A stretch of 64,000 nucleotides of DNA. Source: Salvia splendens. Taxonomy: Eukaryota > Streptophyta > Magnoliopsida > Lamiales > Lamiaceae. The stretch spans positions 16,254,902 to 16,318,901 of the forward strand of contig NC_056037.1 in the NCBI RefSeq assembly GCF_004379255.2, given 5' to 3'. Numbering within the stretch: the first letter of the stretch is position 1; each line of letters begins with the position of its first letter. The notes under the pieces were generated by a model that had not been told where the DNA came from, searched no databases, and worked only from the letters and a program-made list of their open reading frames with translations. Below, in pieces: positions 1 to 10,670 of this stretch. Position numbers and translations under genes: made by a program.

Positions 1-84
1 GTAATGATAAAATCACACATAGAGTATTAAACTTTAATCACATCCGAACTATATATGTAATGATGAAATCACATAACCCATACC

Positions 85-1389
85 TTTTGTTGGTAAGACA
101 TAAACACATATCTTGGGACATTCGCATGCAAGTCAAGGTCATTAGACAAGTATTCCAGAAACCACTTCCATTGGACATAGCTCTCCGCCTCAGTCACTGC
201 CCAAGCAATCGGCCACCAGCCATTGTTGGGATCTATTCTCATTGTTGTCATTAGTTGTCCTCTATACATTTCTCGCAAGAAACAAGCGTCCAAGAAGATA
301 ATTGGCCGAAAAAAACGCATCCACCCCTTTTTCAATGGTCCCAGACAATAGTAGAACCTCATGAATCTTGGCCCTACGACGCCAGAATCTCTCGTATTTT
401 CATAGTGTAAATGCACGCTGGAATCAGGGTGTGTCCGTTCTAATTCGGCTTTGTAGTAGAACAAGTTCCTGTATTGGGTTGCCGTAGAGCCAAATATGTC
501 TTCCAGAGCATGCTCTCTGGCCCGATAGTCTTCATTCTACCGATCTTCAGCCCGAAATCTTCATCGACACACTGCCGTATAGCTGCCATTGGAATGTGAG
601 GGTTGGCTTTGAACTTCTCCATGTAACGCTCACCTAGCCACTTTGTTGTGAGCCATTTCTGATCCAACACTTGGGAGCATGTGTGCGCGTGATCTCGTTG
701 CATATTCATGACCACAGTCATGACCGTTGTGTGTTTTGATCTTCCTCAAGTACACATACCACTCACAGCCTTGCGCTTTACACAAGGCACGAAGTTTGTC
801 GTCGTTAATCTTTTTCAGATGCACCCGCCGTTTGGTCATTATTGTATACTGCAGCAACACATCATAGAAGAAATCTCTGTCCTTAAATACATCACCAGGC
901 TTCCACACTGGAAGTTCATTAGGCAGGAGCTTGAACGGGGTATGCTTTATACCTTTCTTCTTGATACCCTCCAAATCTCCAAGGTCTTCAAGATCTTGTA
1001 GCTCGTCCACAGTTTCATCCTCACAAAGTGGGTTCTCTGTCGTGTTCCTCTTTTCCACATAAGGCGAATACTTCCTCCGCCGTTTCGACCCTGCCCCCCG
1101 GCTGGTCTACATTCTCTGGCTCCTGATCCGCATGTTGTTGCTGGAAAATGGATTCATAATAGGATGTAAACAGCTGCTCATCTCGGCACATGTTTGCCAA
1201 CGAGATAAAATGGTCGATCTCCTCATCTTCATCATCAGTCGGAGGTCTTTCGTTATGGAGATGGCAGTCATCCGGAGCATACTCAAATGATGGAATGTAT
1301 ACATCATCTGGAGCTGCTAATTCTAGCGCATCATGTACTTCCGATACAACAGGTGCTACTTCCGGCACATCATGTACATCTGGTACAAC
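85..1389 (-). pseudogene. MULE transposase, central part, frameshifted
   Basis: MULE transposase cuts and rejoins element ends in the nucleus. Reading leftwards, an acidic linker (1389 to about 1060) leads to a MuDR-type DNA-binding domain (about 960-530; LLPNELPVWKPGDVF, then a cysteine/histidine-containing stretch). The start of the RNase-H-like core follows (about 400-90: YYCLGPLKKGW, IIFLDACFL, DPNNGWWPIAWAVTEAE). The first catalytic aspartate is present as FLDACFL (codon 288-290). The reading frame shifts near 1050, near 715 and near 525. After the motif MSYQQK the frame meets AAG|GTATGG at about 85, a plausible splice donor, so the rest of the core and the zinc finger may lie beyond the window rather than being lost. 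It is a pseudogene because of the frameshifts; the family is clear. Confidence 0.85.
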
Positions 1390-1394
1390 AGGTG

Positions 1395-2930
1395 TGATAA
1401 GGCTCGTTTCATGCATTGGTTTTGGGTTAAATTCTGTGTTTTCGGAACACTAATGCATGTTTCTATGTTCAGGTGCGTAAAAAATCTACCGGACCCAGGA
1501 GTTTGTGCTAATTGACCTGGCAGATGCAAAAGATGATAAATTTTGGAGTGAAACATCAGAAGTCATCGCTCGGACCTAGGAGAATCAGGAAGTTGGAGAC
1601 ATGAGCAGAATGGAGCAAGAGCAGACTTAAAAGATCCTATTCAGGGGCACAAGCGTCAATTCACCGAGAAGATGCCCTAGGGATCAGAGCCTTACCTATA
1701 TAAAGAGCTCAACATTGATGAACAAAGGGGTGCACTCTTTAGATCACTTTTAGGGAGGCTCCTAGCTCACTCACTTAGCCCCACACTTCAGAAACACATT
1801 TCAGTTGCTGCGCACTTGGATATGGGGTGACTTCCGGCTACCGTGGTGGTTTTTAGTTCGTTTGTTGCTGTGTAACACCACCCTGCGTGGGCGAAGAAAC
1901 AATATTTTACCTTGCTTTGTTTAGTACTCGTTTTCTTAAGTACTTGTTGGTTTTTAGCTTCGTAATTTCTGTTTCTGACTTGGATCAGCTGGAATCAAGC
2001 TTAGTTTTATATATTATGGAGGTTTCTGTTGGATCTCGTGAAGTTGATGTTTGTTTGCTGCTTTTCTGTTTTGTATTTGTTGTTCGTTGGATGTTTGGAG
2101 TTGGGATCTGTTGGTTTGTTGTTGGAATTGTTGGATCTGATTATGGAGACGTTGGAATTTTGGAGAATCGTGGTGGATCTGGAGTTTACTGTTTGAGTTT
2201 TGCATGATTATGTCTGTTTACTGCTTATTCTCACATCTGCTAGGCCCATTAGTTTAGATCTGTCGAGTTTGGCCATAAATTTCTTGTTTAAATTCAGATC
2301 TGGAACTTGCTCTATTTTCATGGTGATTTATGCTCTGTTTTACTTTGTTATTCTCGTTGATTCACGAAGAAGATGAAGTTTGTTGGTAGTTAGGATCAGA
2401 TCTGCTCATGTTTGTGCTTTCTGTTTGTTTTTTGTGCTTTCTGCAGCTTTTCCAAAACCTGGTCTCTTAGGGAAATTTGGTCCCCACTTTCTGTGCTAGT
2501 TTGTTGGGCCATTTTAGGAAAGTCAGTTTAGTCTCCAGTTGTTTGACTTTGTCTCTCAAGTTAATTTTGTGTTCTGAGTCATGCATGTGCCATACGTTCC
2601 TGTTTCCTAGACCCAGTAGATAAAGTAATCTAGTTTTAATTTCCCAAGTCGAGTAGTTTAAATTCTCAACCCACTTATTGCGTGGCAGCAGACAACCCTT
2701 CCCAAAACATTTTGAATGCAGTTTCGTAGCACATTCGTCCTCGTGGGATCGATCCTTTACTTCCCTATACTAGCCAATAGTATAGTGGGTTGAGGTTTTG
2801 AAGCGGAAAAAGCGTATCCAACGACCATTTCTGATAAATTCATGATCTCCTAGACCCTGTGATCTAGTGAATCCTCTGGACCTACTGGATTGAGAAACAT
2901 CAATTGCACACGCTATCTCTAGCTACTTCA
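1395..2930 (+). mobile_element. Solo LTR of a Ty3/gypsy-like retrotransposon
   Basis: A 1536-bp insertion begins TGATAAGGCTCG, ends GCTACTTCA, and is flanked by the perfect 5-bp duplication AGGTG (1390-1394 and 2931-2935). Removing it brings two parts of the MULE reading frame together in phase (EVAP followed by VVPDV). A TATA-like CTATATAAAG lies at about 1697. No gag or pol sequence is present, so this is a single LTR left after LTR-LTR recombination. Its first bases resemble the start of the second solo LTR at 6842-8020 read on the minus strand, so the two probably belong to one lineage. Superfamily is inferred from LTR structure only. Confidence 0.8.
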
Positions 2931-3653
2931 AGGTGCTACTTCCGGCGTTTCAAATACTTCTGCCGGTGGAGCTCTATCTTGCACATGACGTTCAAATCCT
3001 GACATTAACATTTCATATGTAATGTCCTCGATGATGGGAACTTCCAACTGCGGTCGACACTGAGGTTCCTCTGAAAACTCCATGGTCGTTTGGTACACAT
3101 TCTCTTCAACTGCACTTGGTTCTTCCACCGAGTCAGAAACTTGGTCACATGGATATGCAGGTGAAGGCATAGAAATTGATTGCTCCGTCGGAGGACTTGG
3201 AATTGGATGCATACTGACGGCCTTGGAAGTACAACCTACAATCGACAAAAGATAAATCACAAACGAATACCAAACATAAAACATAAATCACAAACGTAGT
3301 TGAAAGTTGTGTAGTAACCTCTGCCACGCATTCGTGGGCATCTCCTTCAACTACTCTAACTTCTGCTTCTATGGATTCAACCTACAATCGACAAAAGATA
3401 AATTACAAACGAATACCAAACATAAAACATAAATCACAAACATAGTTGAAAGTTGTGTAGTAACCTCTGCCACGCATTCGTGGGCATCTCCTTCAACTAC
3501 TCTAACTTTTTCTTCTATAGCTTCAGCCTCAGGTTGTACGTCTGATACAGATTCAGTAAGAATTGATTGACCCGTTGGAGTAGGAAATGATTGCCCCGTT
3601 GGAGTAGGAAATGATTCGGTAAGAACTAATGACGGTCTTGGGATAGGGACATC
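2931..3653 (-). pseudogene. MULE gene middle exons (low-complexity linker)
   Basis: These exons of the MULE gene lie between the PB1-like exon and the transposase core. From right to left: exon 3465-3653 (63 codons, with the doublet FPTPTGQS), exon 3319-3381 (21 codons) and an exon from 3235 to the solo LTR at 2931. The two introns, 3382-3464 and 3236-3318, both start GTTACTAC and end TTGTAG on the minus strand. The exons are rich in E, P, S and V and end ECVAE. The frame entering the last exon does not follow cleanly from the preceding one, so either the splice model is off by a few bases or the gene is decayed here. No catalytic motif is expected in this linker. Confidence 0.6.
3236..3527 (-). 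repeat. 146-bp tandem duplication of an intron plus exon
   Basis: Two adjacent copies (3236-3381 and 3382-3527) each contain an 83-bp intron and a 63-bp exon, with only a few substitutions between them. Because the exon is a multiple of three, the duplication adds 21 codons without shifting the frame. A weaker related stretch at about 3654-3770 (GCACGCATGCATGGACGTCTCC) suggests a third, older unit. Confidence 0.85.
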
Positions 3654-3772
3654 CTACAGTAGACAAAACATAAAGTATAAATCACATGAACACCCAATAT
3701 TGTAAGTCATAAATCACAGACAACTACTGCATCATTCTCTACCTCTGGCACGCATGCATGGACGTCTCCTTG

Positions 3773-4497
3773 TCAAACAACTACTGCATCATTCTCTTCA
3801 ACCTCAACCACAAAAGCTTTGGGTTGTGCTCCTTGTTTACTACTACAGGATTCAAATGCGTCCATTAAATTCTTACGGGCTACCTCATCGTCCTTTTTCC
3901 ATTGCTGACGGACGTCTTCTAAACTTTTGGTAAGATAATCTTCGAACTCGACATCCCTAGAGTACCACTCAATCATCAATGGCTTCCCCGGCTCGTGTGG
4001 CTGTCTCTTCCTTTTCCGTTTAGGAGGCTTCGGCACAATTACATCAGGCTCGTCAATCTCTTCAATGACCACTGCAGATTTTTTACAAGCTTCACAAAAT
4101 TTTAGAAACTCCTCCGCTTCTTCCTTTCGCTTCTTCAATAAGGCGGCCGCCGGCGTAATCTCGACGACGTATATGTGAACTAGCTTTGTGCTAGTAACCG
4201 CCACTTTGAGAAAACCAGTCAGATGTGATTCCTCAGTAATGGGCATCAATGGGCCTCCTATTTCAATTTCCGTACACTCATGACTATACTTCGGATGACA
4301 ATGATAAAACTCAAAAATCGTCTTCCTATTATAGTTCAATCTGACCACCATACTTGACAGATCCAACAGCTGAAACTGGTTTACGTTGTAAAAGTCGAAG
4401 AATGTAAAACGACCCCCACAATACTTCTTCTGTTTATTGATTTCAAAGATCGCACCACTATGATGAAAAGAAACTGAAAACTTCCCGGGTTCCTCCT
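3773..4497 (-). pseudogene. MULE N-terminal exon with PB1-like domain
   Basis: Plant MULE-derived proteins often begin with a PB1-like domain followed by a basic linker. Here the domain runs from the exon start (GKFSVSFHHSGAIFEI) through FTFFDFYNVNQFQLLDL to EIEIGGPLMPITEESHLTGF. Then come a coiled, charged region (KKRKEEAEEFLKF) and a basic cluster (PKPPKRKRKR). An acceptor CTAACAG|AGGAGG at 4498 joins in phase with the donor CA|GTAAGT at 4689, which supports exon 1 at 4689-4887. The open frame upstream of 4497 is intronic, so the long reading to 4603 is not the real N-terminus. The exon stops at a TGA in a segment resembling the GDAHECVAE repeat exons. Confidence 0.75.
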
Positions 4498-4688
4498 CTG
4501 TTAGGGTTAACAAAAATATCAAAACTAAACCCAAAAATACATACAATGACAAAATTAGAAAACCAAATGCCACGACATCAAAAGAAATTCCCAAAAATTT
4601 CAATTACAGAACCCTAAATCACAGACTGAATCTCTTGGTCGGTGGAATTTCTAGCGAAAGTTTTGTGAAATTTTGAAATTAAACTTAC

Positions 4689-4887
4689 TGTATTCGGTTG
4701 CTGGGACAAAGAAATCCAAGTCAGGATCGCGGATGTCCCATGTTTCTGGGTCTACGTCGATTACCTCTGGTACGTGTCTAGGTGCAGCCGCTGGCGGAGG
4801 TGGCGGTGGCGGTTGCGTTTTTCACTGTGAGGAACTCCGGGAGGAGGACGCTCCAGAGGAACCAGTTCGGTTTCGTTTTGGCGGCAT
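4689..4887 (-). pseudogene. MULE first exon (start codon, proline run), one in-frame stop
   Basis: The minus-strand ATG at 4885-4887 opens MPPKRNRTGSSGASSS and continues, after a premature TGA at 4822-4824, with a polyproline stretch and DVDPETWDIRDPDLDFF to the donor CA|GTAAGT at 4689. The phase at this donor matches the exon at 4497. The ATG position, the consensus donor and the matching phase support the model. The stop makes the copy inactive unless it is read through. Confidence 0.65.
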
Positions 4888-5203
4888 CGATTAAAATGGC
4901 GTCTGAAAACCTCTGAAAATGGATTGAAAATGAAGTGGAGTGTAGTGAGATGAGAGAGCGAAAATAAAAAGTGAAATTGAAATTGGAGGGAAGAGAAAGA
5001 GAAGTGTTTTAATTTTTATAAAATTACAATGCAAGTACATCAAATCGGTGGCGTGTAGGAGGCCAACCGTCTGCATTGTTTCTTGGGAGAGAGAGTGGAG
5101 AGAAGAGAGGAGACATGACATTTTGTGTCATATCATTGGTAGTGTGTCAGCATAGATGTTGCAGAGCATGCAGAGACGACGTCAGACATGCAGGTGTAAT
5201 TAG

Positions 5204-5345
5204 ATGAGAATGCCCTTTAAGGGCCTAAGAGTGCTATCGTCCGAAAATACCTGGTTTGTGATTGTATGTTTTGTTAGACCCCTGTGGTGATATTTTTTTT
5301 TGTTAAGGGTCATCGGTGTAACAAACGCAAAAGTTAGAGACGTTT
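5204..5345. repeat. MULE terminal region
   Basis: Short blocks (TCGTCCGAAAA, GATATTTTTTTTTGTTA, AAAAGTTAG) recur in the same order in the reverse complement of 63718-63850. This is expected for ends of one MULE family. The exact terminus was not determined. Confidence 0.55.
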
Positions 5346-5369
5346 CATGTAGTTCACTCTTTAAAAGTA

Positions 5370-5697
5370 TTCCTTCCTCCCTACTAAGTGTCCATGTTTA
5401 AATTGGCACGGTCTTAAATAAAGTAATTTGACTTGAAAAAATAAGTAATAAAATATAGTTCTCATCTTATTTATTTTTTATAAAATTATAAGTAAAATAA
5501 GTTATTCAAATATAAGATTTAAATAAAAATAAAAGTAAAAGTAAAAATGGCATTTAATAGATGATAAATGAAAATAAGAAGCACGATAGTTAATAGAGGA
5601 CGAAAGGAATGGCAACTTTTGAAAAGTAAAACTTGAACTGGACCTTTAATAGAGGATAAATAAAAATAATAAAATTGACACTAGAGGAGGGAGGGAA
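5370..5697. mobile_element. Stowaway-type MITE
   Basis: Inverted termini TTCCTTCCTCCCTACTAAG and the complement of CTAGAGGAGGGAGGGAA are flanked by TA on both sides. The 328-bp AT-rich interior is non-coding, typical of Tc1/mariner-derived MITEs. Confidence 0.75.
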
Positions 5698-6203
5698 TAA
5701 TTAATAACAAATTATACAATAATATAACTGGGGTGTCGGCGTGTCACATCACAAGGAAAAAGTAGTTATTAATTCAAAAGCAAGTAAATTTTGAAGTTCT
5801 TGGATTGGAAAACTAAATTGAATCAGAAATGGGTGAAGAAATAAAGCTAGAACACAAGAAAAAGGTAAGAGATTGAGAACATTGCTCCTAATATGCTCCA
5901 AATGTGAACCAATTAAATTATGGGTTAAAGATCAATGTAATGAAAGTTGGAATAAACTCGTTCGTTCTGCTCACACTGAACATGTTCATTAGATACTTGA
6001 ATTTAACCTTGCTGGGCACTAAGATCAAATTCATACTCATCGGGTTATCACTCCTACAAGGCATCGTGGGCTCTAATCCAACTTCTAATTTCCAACGTAC
6101 CTGAATTCATCTACAAAATAAATTGAATATTCCTACAGATACATTGTAAAAACCCAATGATTATTGCAACGACATGTAAATCAACTAATCCAAGAATCAT
6201 ATA
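5698..6203. other. Non-coding AT-rich spacer
   Basis: Only short chance reading frames were seen between two MITEs. No feature is recognised. Confidence 0.6.
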
Positions 6204-6455
6204 CTCCCTCCATCCGCTATTAGGAGTCTCATTTCTTAGCGCACGGGTTTTAAGAAATCTTAAGAAAAGTGGGTGGAAAAAAGTTAGTGGAATATGGGTC
6301 TCACTTGTGTATATTAGTTTTAAATGAAATGTGAGTAGAATGAGTTAATGGAATATGAGATCCTATTACCATTTATAATAAAAATGAACTGAGACTCCTA
6401 TTCACGGACGAACTAAAATGAAAAAAACGGGACTCCTATTCTCGAATGGAGGGAG
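6204..6455. mobile_element. Stowaway-type MITE
   Basis: Inverted termini CTCCCTCCATCCGCTATTAG and GACTCCTATTCTCGAATGGA followed by GGGAG are flanked by TA (6202-6203, 6456-6457). The 252-bp element has no coding capacity. Confidence 0.85.
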
Positions 6456-6764
6456 TATTTAACATGACATAGAACTTGAATTCTTTGCGTACGTTTTCCC
6501 TAATAAAGAAGTTAAAGAGACTTTGGCTAGAAGATATAATTGAATAATAAATATGGCCGACATTATAATTCAAAGTAAAACCACCGTAGATAAAGATCAT
6601 AGATTAACATTAAGTATACAAAATTCACATCTTTCCCAAATTAGGAGCAACTTAATAGTTTTAGTTATACATCCACAAATAATAAAGAAGAACCATAGAA
6701 CTCATGAAATTGATGTGTAGATGGTAGCAAATCTCTTCGGGATGATGGAAGTTGAGTGGTTGAA
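6456..6764. other. Non-coding spacer
   Basis: AT-rich sequence between a MITE and the LTR element; its last five bases (TTGAA, 6760-6764) are that element's left target duplication. Nothing else is recognised. Confidence 0.6.
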
Positions 6765-8253
6765 TGATACGAGTAAACTCGTATCGGAGAATAATGACGA
6801 GAAGTCTCCGGATAAAAGAGGTCCGTTCGCGGAAGGAATTCTGGAAGGACTTGGAAAGAGGTCGAAAACACGAATAGAATGCGGATCAAGTTATATGGAA
6901 TGATAACCGAACCGATTGGATCAGTTAGCAAATGTCGTTGCCACTTAATCAATGCAATCTAGCTCTCGCCCTTTTCGCCTTGCCAAAGTAATTTATAACT
7001 CTCAATTTTGCACAACTTTAATAGTAAAGCGGCAAGTTCGGGGTCGATCCCACAGAGAAGTTGGTGTGTCGAGTGTGTGAGTAGTGAACAGGGGGTTGGC
7101 TGCTGCCAGGCTTTAACTTGGGAGTTTTTAACTACTGGTTTTAATCTAGACAGAATTAAACTAGCTAGCTTGATCAATGGAAATTTAACTACTGGATCAA
7201 GTGAATTGCAGGTAATAACATAAAAGTCAATGCGCGGATTAAAAGCGAAAATAACTTTGATTAAACTAAAAGTTGAGTACAACGTGAAATTTAAACTAAG
7301 CTAACACTTTGGAATCTAAGAAAGCGGTAAAAACTGAGAAAAATCTTAGCGGGAAACTTAAGATAACGCTAACAGAAATGAGTATTCTGCAGCGCTCCCT
7401 TTCGGTCGCCCTTTAAACTAAGCTATCTAACTAAGCTAGAGAACTGAACTAAACTAAGCTAGAGAGCTGAACTAAACTAAGCTAGAGAGCTGAACTACGC
7501 TAAATAACTAAGCTAAGCTAAACTAGACGGAAAGTAAAGTCTCGGATGCCTTCTTGTGGTGGCACACCCTCTATTTATAAGCTCGATTCGGCTGCCAGCT
7601 GGATAACGATCTTGACAGGGAATATTCACTCATTCTGAGAGTGAGCGACTCATTGATTGCTACGTGCTGTTCTTCTAGAATGACGACGCTTTTTGGTAAC
7701 AGATTCGTGACTCAGCTCCGTCCTTGCGTCTCATATTCCAGCACGTGTCCCCTTCTAGAACGTCGTCCTTTATAACAGAATGGTGCGCTATATCCAGCTC
7801 ATTTCCTCACTTGTTCTTCTTCTAGAAGCTAGCGGTCCCCACCTAACTGCTTGATCGTTCCCCCTTGATCAACTCCCCCGATTCTTGGCCTTTTTATCGC
7901 CTTTTGTACTTGCTTCCTTGGTTAAGTGGTATTTCTGCACATTAACACTTGTTTTGCGCGATAAACCGATCAAGTAGCATGTATTTCACCCTTAACCGAT
8001 GCATGAAATGAGCCTTATCAAATTCCGTCGAGCAACCGATAAACAAAGACTGAGAAAAGTAAATTGCAGAAGAGTAAAATACGATAAAAGATAAATGTAT
8101 TCTTCAATGATTCCTTCAAAAGATAACAAAGACTCATATTTATAATTCTCCCTAATAACCTAACTTAGTGATCAAGAAATATGAAAGATATGAAAATTAA
8201 TAATATATGGAATAATAGAGATATGGTGATATTCTGTAGATATACTCGTATCA
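6765..8253 (-). repeat. 3' LTR of compact element, interrupted
   Basis: Segments 6765-6841 and 8021-8253 match the other LTR (9656-9960) end to end once the solo LTR at 6842-8020 is discounted. The palindrome-like GATACGAGTAAACTCGTATC lies at the left end. Confidence 0.9.
6842..8020 (-). mobile_element. Solo LTR nested inside another LTR
   Basis: This 1179-bp insertion is flanked by AATTC (6837-6841 and 8021-8025). It has LTR-type TG...CA ends (TGATAAGGCTC and CTTCCA on the minus strand) and a TATA-like CTTATAAATAG in minus orientation (about 7571-7581). A run of short repeats built on CTAAGCTAGAGAGCTGAA fills about 7415-7530. No protein-coding retroelement domain is present. The TGATAAGGCTC start followed by TTTCATGCAT is shared with the solo LTR at 1395-2930. 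Confidence 0.85.
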
Positions 8254-8283
8254 ACTCCCCCACGGTTAAAATTCACCTTGTCT

Positions 8284-9582
8284 TCAGGGTGGAAACCATG
8301 AAGCCACGATGAGAGTTAAAAGCCGAAGCTCTGGCGAGGTATCTCCTCTCGGATCAAACGCACACCGAACAGTAGAGCATCTCCCTTCATCACCTCCATC
8401 AAAAATCATCAAAGGATGACCATTGTGGTTGCCAAAATTCATCGTTAAAATGGGAAGCTTGTCCACGCGTCCCAGAATGCTCAAACACGACGTGTCCTTG
8501 CACGGAGGAATCCACCGTGTATCACCGTCAAGCGATGTTGGTCGATAATTCATTATTGCAACATCACCATTAATTGGATTCGCGTCATCATTAAAACCTA
8601 TATCATCCAAATTGTGAAATTTCTCTGTAACTTTACTCTTGCCGAGAGAAGAACTAAAGCAGTCGCGTTTCACACCCTCTGAAATCCCCAATTTTATAGA
8701 ACCAGGGAAAACAACAAGTACCAAATGAGGGACCGATGTTGGAATGGTATTGGAGTCGCCCGACTGAGAGATCACGGCTAGTGGGAATGGGTCATCGTCT
8801 AACAATTCGCCCTCATCTCCACTGATATCGGGGCTGCACGGAGGAGCTGGCGGGGGCAGATTCATGGACGAGATAGCAGTTGTAGCGGCCAGTGGGGCGG
8901 CGTGTGGATCGCCCAGGCAGCGTTTGTTTGCATCCATCCGAGACGCCAATCGCTCGACAGTTGCGGTCAAGTGCTCAAGCTGTGAAACCAAGGCAGCCAA
9001 CTGTAGGTTCGGTTCCAAATTCGGCATCATCGGAACTTGTGGCATGCTGAGAGGCTCCGAACCCGGATATGGCGGTGGTTCCGGCAATTCGAAGCCCGTA
9101 TAGGGCGGCTGCGCAGGCAGCTGGTCAACAGCCCGTTGCTGGTACGCTTCTAGTTGGTAGTAAAGATTCATGCTCTGCTCGTCAATATTAGGATTCAAAT
9201 GCTGAGGTTGTTGATACCATCCGGAATGACCGACGCTGAGGGCGTCGTGAGCAAACTGATTCTGGACTAGTGGGGGTTGGTATTCAACTTGGCGGTTGTG
9301 ATACTCTGATGTTTGATAGGGCGTTAGCAAGTCCCAGCAGGTAGATGGCCAGCCGGTTGGGGATTCTTGAACATATGATCTGTACTCTTGATGCAAGTGA
9401 TACCAAGGTGGGTCCCAACAGGAAGGGGGTCGTGGCTGCGGCGATTGTGTGTGGTGGTCGAATTGATGGCCCTGGTGGTAGGGATCGGGTTGTAATAGAT
9501 CCGCCGCTCTAAACGACGGCACATCGTATTGCAATCCTTGGTCGAGCGATTGCAACTACCAGAATTGTCGTTGCTGGTACAT
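8284..9582 (-). pseudogene. Pro/Gln/His-rich ORF of the compact LTR element
   Basis: This is the only sizeable frame in the element, about 433 codons. The ATG at 9580-9582 gives MYQQRQFW, then an amber codon (9556-9558), then 423 open codons. The first half is rich in P, Q, Y and H. A predicted coiled stretch (LAALVSQLEHLTATVERLAS) lies near the middle. The rest is mixed and ends ASWFPP. It occupies the position of gag-pol but has no CCHC knuckle or DTG protease, and no reverse transcriptase YxDD or FxDD motif. I cannot name a family; it may be a capsid-like remnant or a captured sequence. One stop codon separates it from an intact frame starting at ATG. Confidence 0.6.
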
Positions 9583-9655
9583 GTTGACGGATAGAGGCGT
9601 GGCAGTGGTAGAGACGATGGTAATGCGGTGGATGAGAACCAATGAAAGCACCAGA

Positions 9656-9960
9656 TGATACAAGTAAACTCGTATCGGGGAATAATGGCGAGAAGTCGCC
9701 GGATAAAAGAGGTCCGTTCGCGGAAGGAATTCTGTCGAGCAACCGATAAACAAAGACTGAGAAAAGTAAATTGCAGAAAAGTAAAATACGATAAAAGATA
9801 ATTGTATTCTTCAATGATTCCTTCAAAAGATAACAAAGACTCATATTTATAATACTCCCTAATAACCTAACTTAGTGATCAAGAAATAGGAAAGATATGG
9901 AAATTAATAATATATGGAATAATAGAGATATGGTGATATTCTGTACATATACTCGTATCA
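9656..9960 (-). repeat. 5' LTR of compact element
   Basis: A 305-bp LTR bounded by TGATAC...GTATCA in inverted arrangement, next to the right target duplication TTGAA. It pairs with 6765-8253. Confidence 0.9.
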
Positions 9961-10082
9961 TTGAACCTCTTCTTTTCTGTCTTTCTTCCTTCTCTTTTCT
10001 TTTCTGTTGTGCTGAAGAATCCCCCACTTAAAATTGATAAAAAAAACTGTCATTTTGTGATTTTGCGTAACTTTACTTGAGC

Positions 10083-10352
10083 ATAACTCCACTAGGTCGA
10101 GTAGAACTTTCTATCATGGAAGTTTTTGGTCGCTTAGACTCACTCTGGTCAAGTGGAATATCGACATAACTCCACTCGGTCGAGTGGAACTTTCTGTCTT
10201 GGCAGTGTTTGATCTCTTAGACTCACTCTGGTCGAGTGGAGTGTAGGCACAAGTCAACTCAGTTGAGTCAAACTTTCTATCTTTGAATTTTTGATCTCTT
10301 AGACTCACTCTGGTCGAGTGAGTTCTCGCCACGTTTCCACTCATGTCGAGTG
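10083..10352. repeat. Tandem repeat, about 85-90 bp, three units plus a partial
   Basis: Each unit has the order CATAACTCCACT(C/A)GGTCGAGT, AACTTTCTRTC, TTAGACTCACTCTGGTCGAG. The last unit is partial. The units are imperfect. The repeat is non-coding, function unknown, possibly a retrotransposon remnant. Confidence 0.7.
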
Positions 10353-10670
10353 GAGGTGAAAATGCTTCCCAACTTCATTTTTGACTCCCGACTTCATTCC
10401 AACTTCATTCATATCTCATCCATGCCCTAAAATGGAAATGTTGTGTTAAATTGAGTCCAAATATGTGTAGAACCAATAAAGTTTAACAGAATAAGAGATG
10501 CATATTTGATTCACATCACAAATTTATCCCTATGAAATCAACTGAGCTACGCTAGCATTGTTTTACTCCATAAACCTTATTTTATGAAAAGACTGTCATG
10601 AGTTGGAGGACGAAAATAAAAGGTTGATCGAAAAAATGTTCATGGTCACTAGAAAAATTTAAATATTCTA
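10353..10670. other. Non-coding spacer
   Basis: AT-rich, no feature recognised. Confidence 0.5.

Larger units (their letters stand above)
1..5345 (-). mobile_element. Mutator-like element (MULE), degenerate, left end outside window
   Basis: A transposase gene runs right to left, from an N-terminal exon near 4887 to transposase core sequence that leaves the window at its left edge. The 5204-5345 stretch upstream of the gene resembles, in inverted orientation, the stretch at 63718-63850, so it is probably the element's terminal region. No 9-bp target duplication could be paired because the other end is not in the window. A solo LTR (1395-2930) was inserted later and splits the gene. Several frameshifts and a stop show that it is not autonomous. 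Family assignment is firm; the exact right terminus is uncertain. Confidence 0.8.
6765..9960 (-). mobile_element. Compact non-autonomous LTR retrotransposon
   Basis: Two 305-bp LTRs (TGATACGAG...CGTATCA when read inward) enclose a 1.4-kb interior. The whole is flanked by the perfect duplication TTGAA (6760-6764 and 9961-9965). The right copy (9656-9960) is the 5' LTR. The left copy is the 3' LTR, split by a later solo LTR; without that insertion and its extra TSD it is also 305 bp. A purine tract GTGGGGGAGT lies just upstream of the 3' LTR (about 8254-8263). The interior starts with TCTGGTGCTTTCATTGG, as in many plant Ty3/gypsy leaders. It holds one proline/glutamine-rich frame and no protease, reverse transcriptase or integrase, so it must have moved with enzymes from elsewhere. 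Confidence 0.85.

Noticed and set aside
1887..2207. 106-codon hydrophobic plus-strand frame
   Set aside because: Entirely within the solo LTR; no homologous protein is recognised and the composition is T/G-rich.
4498..4603. Extension of the PB1-like exon to an ATG at 4603
   Set aside because: A good acceptor at 4498 joins in phase to exon 1; the extension is hydrophobic intronic sequence.
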